Below are positions 35,101 to 43,103 of a DNA stretch of 60,525 nucleotides, piece after piece. The stretch lies in the NCBI GenBank assembly GCA_013203465.1, contig JABMNR010000107.1:1-60525 (forward strand). The letters are read 5' to 3'. Source of the stretch: Alphaproteobacteria bacterium (lineage in GTDB: Bacteria > Pseudomonadota > Alphaproteobacteria > Thalassobaculales > Thalassobaculaceae). The notes under the pieces are model-generated. The model searched no databases. It was given only the letters and a program-made list of their open reading frames with translations, and had not been told where the DNA came from. Positions within the stretch are counted from its first letter, which is position 1, and each line of letters starts with the position of its first letter. The translations under genes and the position numbers were made by a program.

Positions 35101-35131
35101 TCTGTTCAATGGCTACGCGTCCGAAGATCAT
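32096..35131 (-). CDS. soxA: Sarcosine oxidase alpha subunit
   Basis: The start at 35131 (MIFGRVAIEQSHRLPTGG) overlaps the soxD stop by four bases and gives 1011 residues. The N-terminal part holds the ferredoxin-like domain (PLPFRFDGKAYRGYAGDTL) and the FAD/NAD fold with VLVAGGGPSGLAAALMAGRA near 180. The C-terminal half is a folate-binding GcvT-like domain (SFSGELGYEVNVPADWG, then GMEAMGILRIEKGHV). The complex oxidatively demethylates sarcosine to glycine, giving H2O2 and formaldehyde or methylene-tetrahydrofolate. It works with SoxB, SoxD and SoxG in the cytoplasm. Confidence 0.95.
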   Translation of the reverse strand: MIFGRVAIEQSHRLPTGGEIDRLAPLPFRFDGKAYRGYAGDTLASALLANGVTVVGRSFKYHRPRGVLSAGPEEPNALVELRGGGRKEPNSRATMIELFAGLEATSQHRWPSLALDIMELNDLASRFLVAGFYYKTFMGFPGWRFYEKRIRAAAGMGSGTVEWDPDRYEHMNTHCDVLVAGGGPSGLAAALMAGRAGARVILVEETDGLGGRLRSERETIDDKPAMGWVAKTRAELADMDEVRVLTRTTAFGCYDDNMVGALERVADHLAAPPEHMARQRLWHIRAGRVILATGAIERPLVFGGNDRPGVMLAGAVRSYLHRFAVTPGKRAVVVANNDDGYRTALDLARAGVEVMQVLDTRPAGAGAWRERAVAAGLDVMQRAAVVNAYGRMGVVGCDVATLDGHGGVGDTRYVPCDLIAASGGWSPSVHLHSHGDGKADWDDGIAAFVPGANRLGHVSVGAARGRFGLAEALSDGLKAGAEAAKACGFAIGAHPDTPITDEIATAPLKAIWSIPGPTDRTVKRFVDLQDDVTIDDIALAHREGFVSVEHLKRYTTLGMGTDQGKTSNITGHALLAEARGQPIPTVGTTRFRPPYTPVAMAAFAGAERGLHFSPVRRSAMHDWHAEHGAVFVEAGAWLRPQYYLRPGVTKAKAVMDRAIETEVRAVRSKVGLVDVSTLGKIDIQGPDAAEFLNRVYANGFKALPVGKARYGLMLREDGIVDDDGTTSRLGDTHYLMTTTTAHAAKVLADLEWYLQVVWPDLDVRVTSVTEQWAAMALAGPKAREVLAAAADHGTAVSNDALPYLGVINGSIAGVPVRLFRISFSGELGYEVNVPADWGTSVWEALIAAGEPHGITPYGMEAMGILRIEKGHVTHAELDGRITLDDVGMGRMASSKKWFVGRGMLDKPAFIDPERPKLVGLVPVDGKTRIPAGAILVADPATPPPVPKLGHVASSAYLSPTVGHPIALGFLARGRDRLGETVWAVFPLRNLSVQVKVVEPCFVDPEGSRLHV

Positions 35132-35406
35132 CGCCCGGCCTCCAACGTGTCGCCGGGCATCCCGGCGGCGAGCACCTCGTGGGTCGACGTGTCGCGCAGC
35201 ACCTTCACATAGGCGCGGCATCCTTGGGTGTGATGCCAGTACTCCATATGCGGGCCGCGCGGGTTATCGCGGAAGTAGACGTAATCGTGCCAGTCGGCCG
35301 CCGTCGCCGCGTCCGGATCGGCCGGGCGGATCTTGGTCGCGTCACCGGCGTAGCTGAACTCGGCGTGGTCGCGCGGGCCGCAATGGGGGCAGGGGATACG
35401 GATCAT
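35128..35406 (-). CDS. soxD: Sarcosine oxidase delta subunit
   Basis: The 92-residue protein carries CPHCGPRDHAEF at residues 6-17, with the zinc-ligand cysteines, and HHTQGCRAYVKVLRDTSTH near the C-terminus, both standard for SoxD. The zinc-bearing small subunit binds to SoxA. It lies between soxB and soxA, ending four bases inside soxA. Confidence 0.94.
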   Translation of the reverse strand: MIRIPCPHCGPRDHAEFSYAGDATKIRPADPDAATAADWHDYVYFRDNPRGPHMEYWHHTQGCRAYVKVLRDTSTHEVLAAGMPGDTLEAGR

Positions 35407-35417
35407 GGCGGGCTCCC

Positions 35418-36674
35418 TCAGTGCAGCTTCGGGGTCGGCCCCTTGCCGCCCTCGTCGATCAGATGGCCGGTCGCGAACCGGTCCAGCGTCATCGCCTTGT
35501 TGAAGTCATGCGGCGTGTCGTTGGCGATGGTGTGGGCGAACACATAGCCGGACCCCGGCGTCGCCTTGAACCCGCCATAGCACCAGCCGGCGTTGAGATA
35601 GAGATTGTCGATCGGGGTCTTGGAGATGATCGGGCTGCCATCCATCGACATGTCCATCAGCCCGCCCCAGCCGCGCAGGATCCGCACCCGCCCGAGATAC
35701 GGCATCATCGCCAAGCCACAGGCCATTACGTGCTCGACGGTCGGCAGGTTCCCGCGCTGGGCATAGGAGTTGTAGAAGTCGAGATCGCCGCCCAGCACCA
35801 GCCCGCCCTTGTCCGATTGGCTGATGTAGAAGTGCCCGGCGCCGTAGGTGATCACACCGTCGACCAGCGGCTTCAACGGCTCCGAGACGAAGGCTTGCAG
35901 CACGTGGCTTTCGATCGGCAGGCGCAACCCCGCCATGGCGGCGACCCGGCTGGTGTTGCCGGCCACCGCCATGCCGACCCGGCCGCAGCCGATGGTGCCG
36001 CGCGTGGTTTGAATGCCGGTGACGCGGTTGCCATCGCGCTCGAAACCGGTGACCTCGCAGTTCTGGATGATGTCGACACCCAGGCGGTCGGCGCCGCGCG
36101 CGAACCCCCAGGCGACCGCATCGTGCCGCGCGGTGCCGCCCCGCGCCTGCAGCAAGCCGCCATAGATCGGAAAACGCGCGGCCGCGGAGAAATCCAGGTG
36201 CGGATAGAGCCGCTGCACATCCTTGCGGTCCAGCAACTCGGCGTCGACGCCGTTCAACCGCATGGTGTTGCCGCGCCGGGCGTAGGCGTCCATCTGGCCG
36301 TCGGAATGGCCGAGGTTGAGCACGCCGCGTTGGCTGAACATGACGTTGTAGTTCAGATCGCGGCTCAACCCCTCCCAGAGCTTCAGGCTGTGCTCGTAGA
36401 AATGGGCGTTGCCGTCCAGCATGTAGTTGGAACGCACGATGGTGGTGTTGCGCCCGACATTACCGCCGCCGATCCAGCCCTTTTCCAGCACGGCGACGTT
36501 GGTGATGCCGTGGTTGCGCGCCAGGTAGTAGGCGGTCGCCAAGCCATGGCCGCCGCCGCCGATGACGATGACATCGTAGTGCTTCTTCGGTTCCGGGTCG
36601 CGCCAGGCACGGATCCAATCCTTATGCCCGCCAAGCGCATTACGGATCAGGGAAAAGACGGAATATTCGGCCAT
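35418..36674 (-). CDS. soxB: Sarcosine oxidase beta subunit
   Basis: The start at 36674 follows GGAGGAG and gives 417 residues, the usual SoxB length. VIVIGGGGHGLATAYYLA near 36-53 binds FAD. His184 in GTARHDAVAWG lies where characterised SoxB carries the covalent FMN. WGGLMDMSMDGSPIISKTP near 350 and GWCYGGFKATPGSG near 378 are typical DAO-family ends. The active site for sarcosine is in this subunit. It leads the minus-strand operon soxB-soxD-soxA-soxG and is divergent from the gamma-glutamyltransferase gene. Confidence 0.95.
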   Translation of the reverse strand: MAEYSVFSLIRNALGGHKDWIRAWRDPEPKKHYDVIVIGGGGHGLATAYYLARNHGITNVAVLEKGWIGGGNVGRNTTIVRSNYMLDGNAHFYEHSLKLWEGLSRDLNYNVMFSQRGVLNLGHSDGQMDAYARRGNTMRLNGVDAELLDRKDVQRLYPHLDFSAAARFPIYGGLLQARGGTARHDAVAWGFARGADRLGVDIIQNCEVTGFERDGNRVTGIQTTRGTIGCGRVGMAVAGNTSRVAAMAGLRLPIESHVLQAFVSEPLKPLVDGVITYGAGHFYISQSDKGGLVLGGDLDFYNSYAQRGNLPTVEHVMACGLAMMPYLGRVRILRGWGGLMDMSMDGSPIISKTPIDNLYLNAGWCYGGFKATPGSGYVFAHTIANDTPHDFNKAMTLDRFATGHLIDEGGKGPTPKLH

Positions 36675-36778
36675 GGGCTCCTCCACGATCCGGCGGTCTG
36701 CCGCGGCACCCAAATACTGGCGCCGTGATCATCGGACGCATACTGTCTTGAAGACGACGGATAAAGGAAGAGGTTGCG

Positions 36779-38539
36779 ATGAGCCGGTTGATTGTACCCC
36801 GCCGGACAGTACTGGCGGGCGGGGCGGCCCTTGGCCTTGTCGGACCGAGTCTCGCCCACACGGCGCGCGCGGCGTTCGAGGCGCCGGTGTTCGATGGGTC
36901 GAGCCGGCGGCTGTATCCGGCGGAGTCGGCAACCGGCATGGTGACGTCACGGGAGGCGATCGCCGCCCATGTCGGGGCGCAGGTTCTGGCCCTGGGCGGT
37001 AACGCGGTCGACGCCGCCATCGCCACCGGTTTCGCGTTGTCGGTGACCCTGCCGCAGGCCGGCGGGATCGGTGGCGGCGGTTTCATGGTGGCGCACTTGG
37101 CCGAACCGGGAACCACGGTGGCCTTCGACTTTCGCGAGGTTGCTCCGGCAGCGGCCCGGCGGGAGATGTTCCTGGCGGCTGACGGCTCGACCGACCAGGA
37201 GCGTGCCCGTTATTCCCATGCATCGGCCGGGGTTCCAGGCGTGGTGGCCGGGTATGCCGAGGCGCTGGAGCGCTGGGGCACTTGGCCGCTCGCGAGTATC
37301 ATGGCGCCGGCGATCCGTCTGGCACGGGAGGGGTTTCCGGCCTCGCGTTGGCTGATCCGCGACATCGACCGCTCGATGCCGCGCTTCGAAAAATGGCCGC
37401 AAAGCCTGGCGGTGATGCGCAAGCCGGATGGCTCGGCCTGGCGCCTGGACGACGCGTTCCGTCAACCGGATTTGGCGAACACGCTTGAAGCGATCGCGCG
37501 CGACGGTCCCCAGGCCTTCTATGAGGGGCCCATCGCGGTTGCCATCGCGGAGGAGATGCGGCGCCATGACGGCCTGATCGACGAGGCCGATCTGGCGGCT
37601 TACCGAACGGTCACGCGGAAACCGGTCTGGGGGCGGTATCTCGGTTTGGACATCGCCTCCATGCCGCCGCCAAGTTCCGGCGGTGCGCATCTGATTCAGA
37701 TGCTGAACATCCTGGAGGGGTTTCACCTGGGCGCCCTTGGTGCCGGCTCGGCGCAGACGATCCACCTGATGGTCGAGGCGATGCGCCGCGCCTATGCCGA
37801 CCGGTCGCGGCATGTCGGCGATCCAGCGTTCTACGCGGTGCCGCTATCGGGATTGATCGACAAAGGTTACGCCGATGTGCTTCGCGCCGACATTGATCCC
37901 GACCGGGCGACGCCGTCCGAGTTGATTGGCCCCGGTGACGCGCCGTCTTGGAGCGATGGCAACACCACTCATCTGTCGGTGATGGATCGCGCCGGCAACG
38001 CGGTGGCGTTGACCACGACGTTGAATTTCGCCTTCGGCACGCGGATCGTCGCCGAGGGGACGGGCGTGTTCCTGAATAATGAGATGAACGATTTCGCCTC
38101 GGCGCCCGACCGGCCGAACGCCTGGGGGCTGGTCAGCGGCGATGCCAACGCCGTCGAGCCCGGCAAGCGGCCGCTCTCCTCGATGTCGCCGACCTTGGCG
38201 TTTGTCGATGGACGCCCGGTCTTGGCGACCGGCGCGCGCGGCGGCGGTCAGATCATCACCAGCGTGATGCAGGTGATTTTGAACATGATTGAGCATCGCA
38301 TGAACTTGGCGGAGGCGACGCTGGCGCCGCGCGTGCACCATCAATGGCGGCCGGACACGCTGCGGATGGAACCGGGATTCTCGCCCGACACGATCGAGCG
38401 GCTGGCTGCCATGGGGCACGCCGTCGAGCCGTCGGGCTCGCTTGGCACCGTGCAATCGGTTCGGCGTGTCGAGGGCGGCGGGTATCGAGGCGTGTCGGAC
38501 CCGCGCCGTCCCGGTGGCACGGCGGTGGGCGTCGACTAA
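36779..38539 (+). CDS. ggt: Gamma-glutamyltransferase
   Basis: This 586-residue precursor starts MSRLIVPRRTVLAGGAALGL, a twin-arginine-like signal, so it is probably exported folded. The catalytic Thr396 in GNTTHLSVMD begins the small subunit after autocleavage. LPQAGGIGGGGFMV near 91 and RPLSSMSPTLAF near 463 are the family's substrate segments. It hydrolyses or transfers gamma-glutamyl groups, for example from glutathione. AGGAAGAGG precedes the ATG. The 104-base space shared with soxB contains the palindrome GTCTTGAAGAC at 36745-36755. Confidence 0.93.
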   Translation: MSRLIVPRRTVLAGGAALGLVGPSLAHTARAAFEAPVFDGSSRRLYPAESATGMVTSREAIAAHVGAQVLALGGNAVDAAIATGFALSVTLPQAGGIGGGGFMVAHLAEPGTTVAFDFREVAPAAARREMFLAADGSTDQERARYSHASAGVPGVVAGYAEALERWGTWPLASIMAPAIRLAREGFPASRWLIRDIDRSMPRFEKWPQSLAVMRKPDGSAWRLDDAFRQPDLANTLEAIARDGPQAFYEGPIAVAIAEEMRRHDGLIDEADLAAYRTVTRKPVWGRYLGLDIASMPPPSSGGAHLIQMLNILEGFHLGALGAGSAQTIHLMVEAMRRAYADRSRHVGDPAFYAVPLSGLIDKGYADVLRADIDPDRATPSELIGPGDAPSWSDGNTTHLSVMDRAGNAVALTTTLNFAFGTRIVAEGTGVFLNNEMNDFASAPDRPNAWGLVSGDANAVEPGKRPLSSMSPTLAFVDGRPVLATGARGGGQIITSVMQVILNMIEHRMNLAEATLAPRVHHQWRPDTLRMEPGFSPDTIERLAAMGHAVEPSGSLGTVQSVRRVEGGGYRGVSDPRRPGGTAVGVD

Positions 38540-38566
38540 GTCATACGCTTAGGCTTTGGCCCATGG

Positions 38567-39196
38567 CTACCGTCGCTGCGCTTGTTCTTCGAGCCGGCCG
38601 GTGATCGCGGTGGACAGGCGGGCGGCCTCCTCCGCCATGGCGTCGACCAAGGTATGATCGAGGTTGCGGACGCTGCTGACGATACGTTCGGCCAGGGTGC
38701 GACCTGGAGAATCGGCGACCGTGACCGCGCGCTCGGCGAGGGTGGAGAGCCTGTCCTGCACAAGATCGAGGCGTAGCGGATTGGCCCCGAGCCAGCGGAC
38801 AACCCGGTCGCGTACCGGCTGAATCGACGGGTCGTCGATGACGAATCGGCGCACCCGTTCGCCGGATTTGTCCGGACCGAAGCGGGCTACGAGCTCGATG
38901 GTGATCCAGGCAAACCACCAGCGCCAAGGGTCGGCGCGGAAGAAACCGTCATCATAGACGTCCTGCATGAAATGCAGCGTGGTCATCGGCGCATTCGGCT
39001 TCAAACGCACCAGCTGTGGCGGCAAGCAGGTTATGGTCAATGGTCGTAAGCTTTTGTCATAGTTGTCTTTTGGGTTTTTCGACGGTAACAGCCCAGCACG
39101 GCGTTGCTCGGCCTCCAGGTCGCGCACGTCGAACCAGTGACGCAAGGCCATGGCCATGCCGCGAACCTGATCGTTGAGGTCGATGTCAGCGCTCAT
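38567..39196 (-). CDS. Conserved-looking protein of unknown function
   Basis: I do not recognise this 209-residue protein. It has no signal peptide or obvious membrane helix. It is rich in Arg and Asp and contains DDGFFRADPWRWWFAWITIE near residues 82-101, a dense aromatic patch, followed by VARFGPDKSGERVRRFVIDD. Codon use fits the neighbourhood, which supports a real gene. It is divergent from the M23 peptidase gene across 118-142 bases and convergent with ggt, from which it is separated by 27 bases. A cytoplasmic role is likely, nothing more. Confidence 0.65.
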   Translation of the reverse strand: MSADIDLNDQVRGMAMALRHWFDVRDLEAEQRRAGLLPSKNPKDNYDKSLRPLTITCLPPQLVRLKPNAPMTTLHFMQDVYDDGFFRADPWRWWFAWITIELVARFGPDKSGERVRRFVIDDPSIQPVRDRVVRWLGANPLRLDLVQDRLSTLAERAVTVADSPGRTLAERIVSSVRNLDHTLVDAMAEEAARLSTAITGRLEEQAQRR

Positions 39197-39314
39197 GCGT
39201 TATCTCCGCCACGCTCAGAACCTTGCCTAACATACGCGCTAAAGTTAACGTGCCTTTACCGTTAGGGAGAGACGGTACCGCCGGTCGATGGTCCGGGGCA
39301 CGACCGACAGATAA

Positions 39315-40808
39315 ATGTTAAGTGACGGGGGCGTCCGTATGGAGGAAGAGACCATAGGTTTGACGCGGCGGATCCGCGACGTGGCGCTGCGTTGGTTGCC
39401 TGAGCGACAGATTATCCTGCGTACCGATGGTGAAACCAGCTACCTGCGACTGACCACCGGGGCTCAGCTTGGTTTGGTCGCGATCTGGATCGCCTTTGCC
39501 GGTTGGGTCGGGTTCACCACTGTCGGCTATTACACCCAGGACGCCATTATCACGGCCAAGAGCGACTCAATCGATCGCTCCCGCCACGCCTATCGTAAAC
39601 TTCTTGATCAGATATCGGATTATCAGCTGTCGATCGTCGGCATCACCCGCGATCTTCAGGCGACCGAGGCGGAGATGCGCCGGGTCTTCGGTCATAACAA
39701 GGAGCTGAAGCAGGACCTGAGTTCAACCGAAGTGGCGCTGCGGACCTCCGAGGCCGAACGGCAAAGGATCGCGACGGTCCGATCGTCGATGGGCGGTCAG
39801 CTTGAGATGCTTGGCTCCGAGCTTCGGCAGATATCCGGCAAGAACAACGCGCTGGAAGCGCATATCGGGACTTTGCGTCGGCATCTGGAAGTCGTTGAAG
39901 CCGAGAAGGCGGAGATCGCCGCCGAGCGCGCTGCCCTCGACGATCGGTTGTGGGCGCTGCACAACGAGCTGGAGGCGGCCAATTCGCGCGTGGTGCTCTT
40001 GGCAAACAACGTTCGGGCTTTGAAGACCGATTTACGGTCGGTGATCCTGGAGCGGAGCTCGATCGCGGCCGACAATGATGCGCTGCGGACCGAGGTGTCG
40101 AATCTGCAGCAGAATCTCGATGAGGAGCGCGAGGCCCACCGGGTGGAGCTGCGCGTCATTGCCGATCGCGCGCTGGACAACATTAATACCGTCGAGGAAG
40201 TGATCCGCCGAACAGGACTCAAACTGGACGAGATCGCACCGCTTCCTGACCGTCAGCTCACAGGGCAGGGCGGGCCGTTTGTTCCCTACCACCCCGAGAT
40301 GGACGTGGACGAGGACGCCGATGACCTTCGCGCCGCGCTCGGTCGGCGGCTCGATCGCTGGGATCAGTTGCGCGGTGTGTTCGCCTCATTACCGTTGTTG
40401 GCTCCAGTGGATAAATTCTATATCTCCAGCCGCTATGGTCGCCGTAAGGATCCATTCAACGGCCGTTGGGCGATGCACTACGGCCTCGACATGGCGGGGC
40501 CGAGGAAACAGCCGATCGTGGCGACGGCGTCGGGAACGGTGGTGTTCGCCGGACGACGCACGCGGTATGGCCGGGTGATCGACATCGATCATGGCCATGG
40601 GTTGGTGACGCGGTACGGCCACCTCGCTAAGATCACCGTCAAGAAGGGGCAGACGGTGGCCTTGGGTGACCAAATCGGGTTGCTCGGCTCCAGTGGGCGC
40701 AGTTCTGGACCACATGTGCATTACGAGGTTCGGTATCACGGTAAGCCGGTCAACCCCGTGAGGTTCTTAAAGGCGGGAAAAAATGTTCAATCAAAAAAAG
40801 ACGGTTAA
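39315..40808 (+). CDS. Membrane-anchored M23 (LytM) endopeptidase with coiled coil
   Basis: Up to 497 residues; starts at 39315 or ATG 39339. One membrane helix (LGLVAIWIAFAGWVGFTTVG) near 53-72 is followed by a long coiled coil to about 290 (many Glu, Arg and Leu heptads). The M23 domain then has MHYGLDMAG, HGHGLVTRYGHL and GPHVHYEVRY, with all zinc and catalytic histidines. It should cut peptidoglycan cross-bridges in the periplasm. Its 3' end overlaps the bactofilin gene by 26 bases. M23 peptidases with coiled coils are known partners of bactofilins in cell-shape control, so the two likely work as one module. Confidence 0.9.
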   Translation: MLSDGGVRMEEETIGLTRRIRDVALRWLPERQIILRTDGETSYLRLTTGAQLGLVAIWIAFAGWVGFTTVGYYTQDAIITAKSDSIDRSRHAYRKLLDQISDYQLSIVGITRDLQATEAEMRRVFGHNKELKQDLSSTEVALRTSEAERQRIATVRSSMGGQLEMLGSELRQISGKNNALEAHIGTLRRHLEVVEAEKAEIAAERAALDDRLWALHNELEAANSRVVLLANNVRALKTDLRSVILERSSIAADNDALRTEVSNLQQNLDEEREAHRVELRVIADRALDNINTVEEVIRRTGLKLDEIAPLPDRQLTGQGGPFVPYHPEMDVDEDADDLRAALGRRLDRWDQLRGVFASLPLLAPVDKFYISSRYGRRKDPFNGRWAMHYGLDMAGPRKQPIVATASGTVVFAGRRTRYGRVIDIDHGHGLVTRYGHLAKITVKKGQTVALGDQIGLLGSSGRSSGPHVHYEVRYHGKPVNPVRFLKAGKNVQSKKDG

Positions 40809-41259
40809 GACCGACGGTTCTCAGAAGCCGGTGGCGCCTTCGATCATCTCGGCCGATTTGTCGATCAATGGCAATCTGACCAGCGATGGCGACATCCAGG
40901 TGGATGGCACGGTCGAGGGTGACATCGTCTCGAAGAAGCTGACGGTGTCCAGTAGCGCCACCGTACGCGGCGCGGTCGAAGCCGAGACGGTGGTGATCTC
41001 CGGAGCGGTCACCGGCCAGATCAAAGCCCGGCATGTCACCTTGCTCAATACGGCGCGCGTCATCGCCGACGTGGTGCAGGAGCGCCTGTCGATTGAGCCG
41101 GGTGCCTTTTTCGAGGGCAATTGCCGTCATTTTCCCAGTGAGAGCGAGGTGCGCCCCGCCCCGAGGCTGGAGCCGGTCAAGCCCGCCGTGCCACGTCGCG
41201 AGGGTGATGGAATTTTAGGCGCGGGGTCGGTGGCGGCGGTTGCCGGGGCGACGACGTAG
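40783..41259 (+). CDS. Bactofilin (polymer-forming cytoskeletal protein)
   Basis: The 158-residue protein has the bactofilin beta-helix at about residues 18-115: SIISADLSINGNLTSDGDIQ, then VDGTVEGDIVSKKLTVSSSA and VVISGAVTGQIKARHVTL, repeating units of turns with G and V. Short disordered ends flank it (N-terminal MFNQKKTVKTDGSQK; C-terminal Pro/Arg-rich). Bactofilins polymerise without nucleotide and place peptidoglycan enzymes at the membrane. It starts inside the M23 gene in another frame, so translation is probably coupled. Confidence 0.92.
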   Translation: MFNQKKTVKTDGSQKPVAPSIISADLSINGNLTSDGDIQVDGTVEGDIVSKKLTVSSSATVRGAVEAETVVISGAVTGQIKARHVTLLNTARVIADVVQERLSIEPGAFFEGNCRHFPSESEVRPAPRLEPVKPAVPRREGDGILGAGSVAAVAGATT

Positions 41260-41261
41260 GC

Positions 41262-42269
41262 TCATTCGGCGCCTTTAGCGCTCTCCAGCGCCCGGCGGAA
41301 CACCGCCGGGTCGACATTGCCGCCCGAGCCGACGACGGCAATCGTCTTGCCGGCGATTGGCAGTTTGCCAGACAACGCCGCCGCCAAGGCCACGGCGCCG
41401 CCGGGTTCCAGCACCACCTTGAAGGCTTCGAACGCCGTGGCCATCGCCGCCAGCGCTTCGTCGTCGCTCACGGCGAGACCGCCGGCCAGCAGGCGCTTGT
41501 TCAGCGGAAACGTGATCTCGCCGGGCGTCGGCGCCAGCAGGGCATCGCAGATCGAATGAGCATCGGCGGCGTTGCTTTGACGCGTGCCGCTGTCCAGCGA
41601 CCGTCGCGTGTCGTCGAAGCCCTCCGGCTCGACGCACCAGACCGGCACGCCCGGCGCGGTGTCCGACAGGGCCAGCGCCGTGCCGGAGACCAACCCACCG
41701 CCGCCACAGCAAACCAGAACCGCGTCCAGGGAGGCGTCAAGCTCGGCCGCCTGGGCCGCGATCTCCAGGCCGATGGTGCCCTGACCGGCGATGATCCCCG
41801 GGTCGTCGTAGGGCCGCACGATGGTGGCGCCCGTGCGCTCGGCCAGCGCCGCGCCAATCGCCTCCCGGTTTTCGCTGTAGCGGTCGTAAGGGACGACAGT
41901 GGCGCCCCAGGCTTCGGTGTTGGCGCGTTTGATGGCCGGCGCGTCGGACGGCATGATGATCGTGGCCGGTGTGTTTAGCATCCGGGCGGCCGCGGCCACG
42001 CCCTGGGCATGATTACCGGAGGAATAGGCGACCACGCCCCGGCCGCGGTCGCCAGCCGGGATCATCGAGATTCGGTTGTACGCGCCGCGAAATTTGAACG
42101 ATCCGGTGCGTTGCAAGCATTCGGGCTTGAGAAGCAGACGCGCGCCGATCCTGTCGTTCAGCAGCGGCGCTTCCAGCAGCGGGGTACGGACGGCGACCCC
42201 AGCGATGCGGGCGGCGGCGGCGCGAATGTCGGCGACGGTCGGCGGGTCAGTGGGCAATGAGGAAGTCAT
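41262..42269 (-). CDS. PLP-dependent threonine/serine dehydratase-like enzyme
   Basis: The start at 42269 (MTSSLPTDPPT) gives 335 residues. GSFKFRGAYNRI near 53 holds the PLP lysine. SSGNHAQGVAAAARML near 82 and CCGGGGLVSGTALAL near 184 are phosphate- and cofactor-binding loops. There is no C-terminal ACT domain, so it is the catabolic-type threonine dehydratase or serine racemase group rather than allosteric IlvA. It makes 2-oxo acids from threonine or serine. It overlaps the hydrolase gene by 23 bases and ends a four-gene minus-strand set. Confidence 0.9.
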   Translation of the reverse strand: MTSSLPTDPPTVADIRAAAARIAGVAVRTPLLEAPLLNDRIGARLLLKPECLQRTGSFKFRGAYNRISMIPAGDRGRGVVAYSSGNHAQGVAAAARMLNTPATIIMPSDAPAIKRANTEAWGATVVPYDRYSENREAIGAALAERTGATIVRPYDDPGIIAGQGTIGLEIAAQAAELDASLDAVLVCCGGGGLVSGTALALSDTAPGVPVWCVEPEGFDDTRRSLDSGTRQSNAADAHSICDALLAPTPGEITFPLNKRLLAGGLAVSDDEALAAMATAFEAFKVVLEPGGAVALAAALSGKLPIAGKTIAVVGSGGNVDPAVFRRALESAKGAE

Positions 42270-43098
42270 CGAGCGCGCCTCGGGCTTCGGGTTCATCCAG
42301 GGTCGGCGCATGACCAACGCCGTCGAGGGTCAGGGCGGTCATCGCCGGGTGTCGTGTTTGCATGGCGGCGAGGGTATCGGCCGATAACACCGCCGATTTA
42401 CCGCCGCGCATCACGAGAACGGGGATCGGTCGCAAGGCACCGAACAAGGGCCACAAATCTTGCGCCGGCGCTGTATCGTCGGTCAACGGCTTGACGATTG
42501 CCGGATCCCAATCGATGTGCAGCATGCCGTCGTCGCCTTGGCGAAACGTGTTCTCGGCAAACGCGCGCCACGCATCGTCGGTATGTAGTGACAAGTCGGG
42601 CAGCAGGCGGCGCAACTCCGCTATGGCGCCATTCCAATTGTTCTGCGGTCGGTCGCGGCCCATGTAGTCGAGCAAGTAGTCCGCGCCCGCCGGCTCAACC
42701 ATCGGGCCGACATCGTTCAGCACCACACCGGCCAGTGCCGTCGGCGCCGCCACCGCCAATCCCATGGCCAGAATCCCGCCGAGCGAGGTGCCGACGACCA
42801 CCACCTTGTGCAGGCCGAGGGCGATGAGCACATGGCGGACGTCGTCGAGCAGGGTTTGCGGGTCGTAGGCGCGCCAGTCGTGCTCGTACTCCGACCGGCC
42901 GCGTCCGCGGTAGTCGAGGCTGACCAGACGCCGAGGGGCCAGGCGTTCGGCCAGATGTCGGAAGTCCTTGGCGTTGCGGGAATAACCGGGGAGGCCGAGG
43001 ATCGGCGGACGCGGGTGGTGCGGGTCGCCCCAATCGGCCACGAACATGCGCTTGCCGTTGGTGTTCCTGACAAAGCGTTCGCGCGGGGCCAGCGCCAT
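42247..43098 (-). CDS. Alpha/beta hydrolase
   Basis: The start at 43098 gives 283 residues. ILGLPGYSRNAKDFRHLAER near 33 is the oxyanion region, GTSLGG near 102 contains the nucleophile Ser, and GVGHAPTLDEP near 262 the catalytic His. DYRGRGRSEYEHDW is typical of esterase or MhpC-like members. Substrate is unknown. It lies five bases after the haloacid dehalogenase gene and overlaps the dehydratase. A far longer frame extends upstream to 43677 but only duplicates the dehalogenase region out of frame. Confidence 0.87.
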   Translation of the reverse strand: MALAPRERFVRNTNGKRMFVADWGDPHHPRPPILGLPGYSRNAKDFRHLAERLAPRRLVSLDYRGRGRSEYEHDWRAYDPQTLLDDVRHVLIALGLHKVVVVGTSLGGILAMGLAVAAPTALAGVVLNDVGPMVEPAGADYLLDYMGRDRPQNNWNGAIAELRRLLPDLSLHTDDAWRAFAENTFRQGDDGMLHIDWDPAIVKPLTDDTAPAQDLWPLFGALRPIPVLVMRGGKSAVLSADTLAAMQTRHPAMTALTLDGVGHAPTLDEPEARGALDDFLIAH

Positions 43099-43103
43099 CG
43101 GTG

